From Hyphomicrobiales bacterium (lineage in GTDB: Bacteria > Pseudomonadota > Alphaproteobacteria > Rhizobiales > Rhizobiaceae): a DNA stretch of 64,000 bases. The DNA lies in NCBI GenBank assembly GCA_900472395.1, contig UCHV01000007.1:62001-126000 (forward strand). The letters are read 5' to 3'. Under the pieces are notes generated by a model, which was given only the letters and a program-made list of their open reading frames with translations, made no database searches and was not told the origin of the DNA. The position numbers and the translations under genes were made by a program. Shown piece after piece: positions 63,514 to 64,000 of this stretch (its first letter is position 1; each line of letters starts with the position of its first letter).

Positions 63514-64000
63514 ATGAGCCTACGTATCAACGATATCGCACCGGATTTTCAGGCCGATACCAGTCAGGGGCCGATCTCCTTTCATGAGTGGATCGGCGAG
63601 AATTGGGCCGTGCTCTTTTCGCACCCGAAAAATTTCACGCCGGTCTGCACCACCGAACTCGGCACGATGGCAGGCCTTGAAGGCGAATTCCAGAAACGTG
63701 GCGTCAAGATCATCGGCATTTCCGTCGATCCGGTCGAAAGTCATGCCAAGTGGAAGGGCGATATTCGCACCGCCACCGGTTATGATGTCGAATACCCGCT
63801 GATCGGCGACAAGGATTTGAAGGTCGCCAAGCTCTACGACATGCTGCCGGCCGGCGTCGGCGAAAGCTCGGAAGGTCGCACACCGGCGGACAATGCCACC
63901 GTGCGCTCAGTCTTCGTCATCGGCCCCGACAAGAAGATCAAGCTGATCCTCACCTATCCGATGACGACAGGCCGCAATTTCGATGAAATTTTGCGTGCTA
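63514..64000 (+). CDS. 1-Cys (Prx6-type) peroxiredoxin, partial
   Basis: The first 162 codons are inside the window. The protein begins MSLRINDIAPDFQADTSQG and has the peroxidatic Cys in NFTPVCTTELG near residue 45, then GVKIIGISVDPVESHAKW and the Prx6 pattern YPLIGDKDLKVAKLYDML and RSVFVIGPDKKIKLILTYPMTTGRN. Enzymes of this group reduce hydrogen peroxide and alkyl hydroperoxides in the cytoplasm. AGGAG precedes the ATG at 63514. It has its own promoter region behind the terminator, so it is probably not part of the T6SS operon. Confidence 0.92.
   Translation, partial: MSLRINDIAPDFQADTSQGPISFHEWIGENWAVLFSHPKNFTPVCTTELGTMAGLEGEFQKRGVKIIGISVDPVESHAKWKGDIRTATGYDVEYPLIGDKDLKVAKLYDMLPAGVGESSEGRTPADNATVRSVFVIGPDKKIKLILTYPMTTGRNFDEILRA

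Noticed and set aside
63514..64000. Peroxiredoxin as part of the T6SS operon
   Set aside because: A terminator-like hairpin with TTTT and over 200 bases separate it from the hcp-linked gene, and it is an ordinary stress enzyme.
1..64000. CRISPR arrays, tRNA or rRNA genes
   Set aside because: No regularly spaced repeats and no cloverleaf or rRNA-like sequence were noticed while reading. A covariance-model scan was not possible.

Overview
The window looks like part of a replicon from an Agrobacterium/Rhizobium-type alphaproteobacterium (Rhizobiaceae). The base for this is its GC-rich coding sequence, a complete imp-type type VI secretion (T6SS) cluster in the Rhizobiaceae gene order with a fused TagF-PppA, a TssL that keeps the phospho-threonine known from Agrobacterium tumefaciens, and many ABC-transporter and sugar-acid genes. 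It is chromosome-like accessory sequence. I saw no insertion sequence, tRNA, rRNA or CRISPR array.

Layout. (1) 1-9430: the 5' end of a TonB-dependent receptor gene (minus) diverges from a two-gene operon for a very large glutamate synthase and a CysJ-like diflavin reductase; a rarA-like AAA+ gene follows. (2) 9473-17880, minus strand: an ABC-F ATPase lies downstream of a tightly packed partner-switching cluster made of GGDEF-EAL, degenerate HATPase, STAS-methyltransferase, membrane SpoIIE phosphatase, HATPase and STAS. (3) 18267-26595: otnK-otnC, a receptor plus RhtX-like MFS pair with a divergent TetR gene, and an MFS/LysR pair. (4) 26532-27296: an AT-rich patch with a C-terminal gene remnant followed directly by two small unknown genes, possibly a leftover toxin end and an orphan immunity gene. 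(5) 27688-38892: a sugar-acid module with a Dpp-type ABC transporter, hydroxyacid dehydrogenase, GntR regulator, L-talarate/galactarate dehydratase, 2-oxoglutarate-semialdehyde dehydrogenase, binding protein and Ldh-family oxidoreductase. (6) 39099-40238: a polysaccharide-export lipoprotein. (7) 40260-63296: the T6SS, with a 14-gene imp operon on the minus strand (tssA to ppkA) and a divergent clpV-hcp-unknown operon. (8) 63514 to the end: a partial 1-Cys peroxiredoxin.

How the genes work together. The imp operon encodes sheath (TssB/C), baseplate (TssE/F/G/K/A), membrane complex (TssL/M) and the post-translational switch (PpkA, Fha, TagF-PppA). ClpV recycles the sheath and Hcp forms the tube. 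No vgrG, PAAR, TssJ or recognisable effector gene is present here, so the tip and cargo must be encoded elsewhere. The 197-residue gene after hcp is unrecognised.

Most notable observations: the glutamate synthase/diflavin reductase pairing with altered iron-sulfur cysteine spacing; the STAS-methyltransferase/c-di-GMP partner-switching operon; a 13-base motif shared by the two control regions of the sugar-acid module; the orphan hcp-linked gene; and the toxin/immunity-like remnant.
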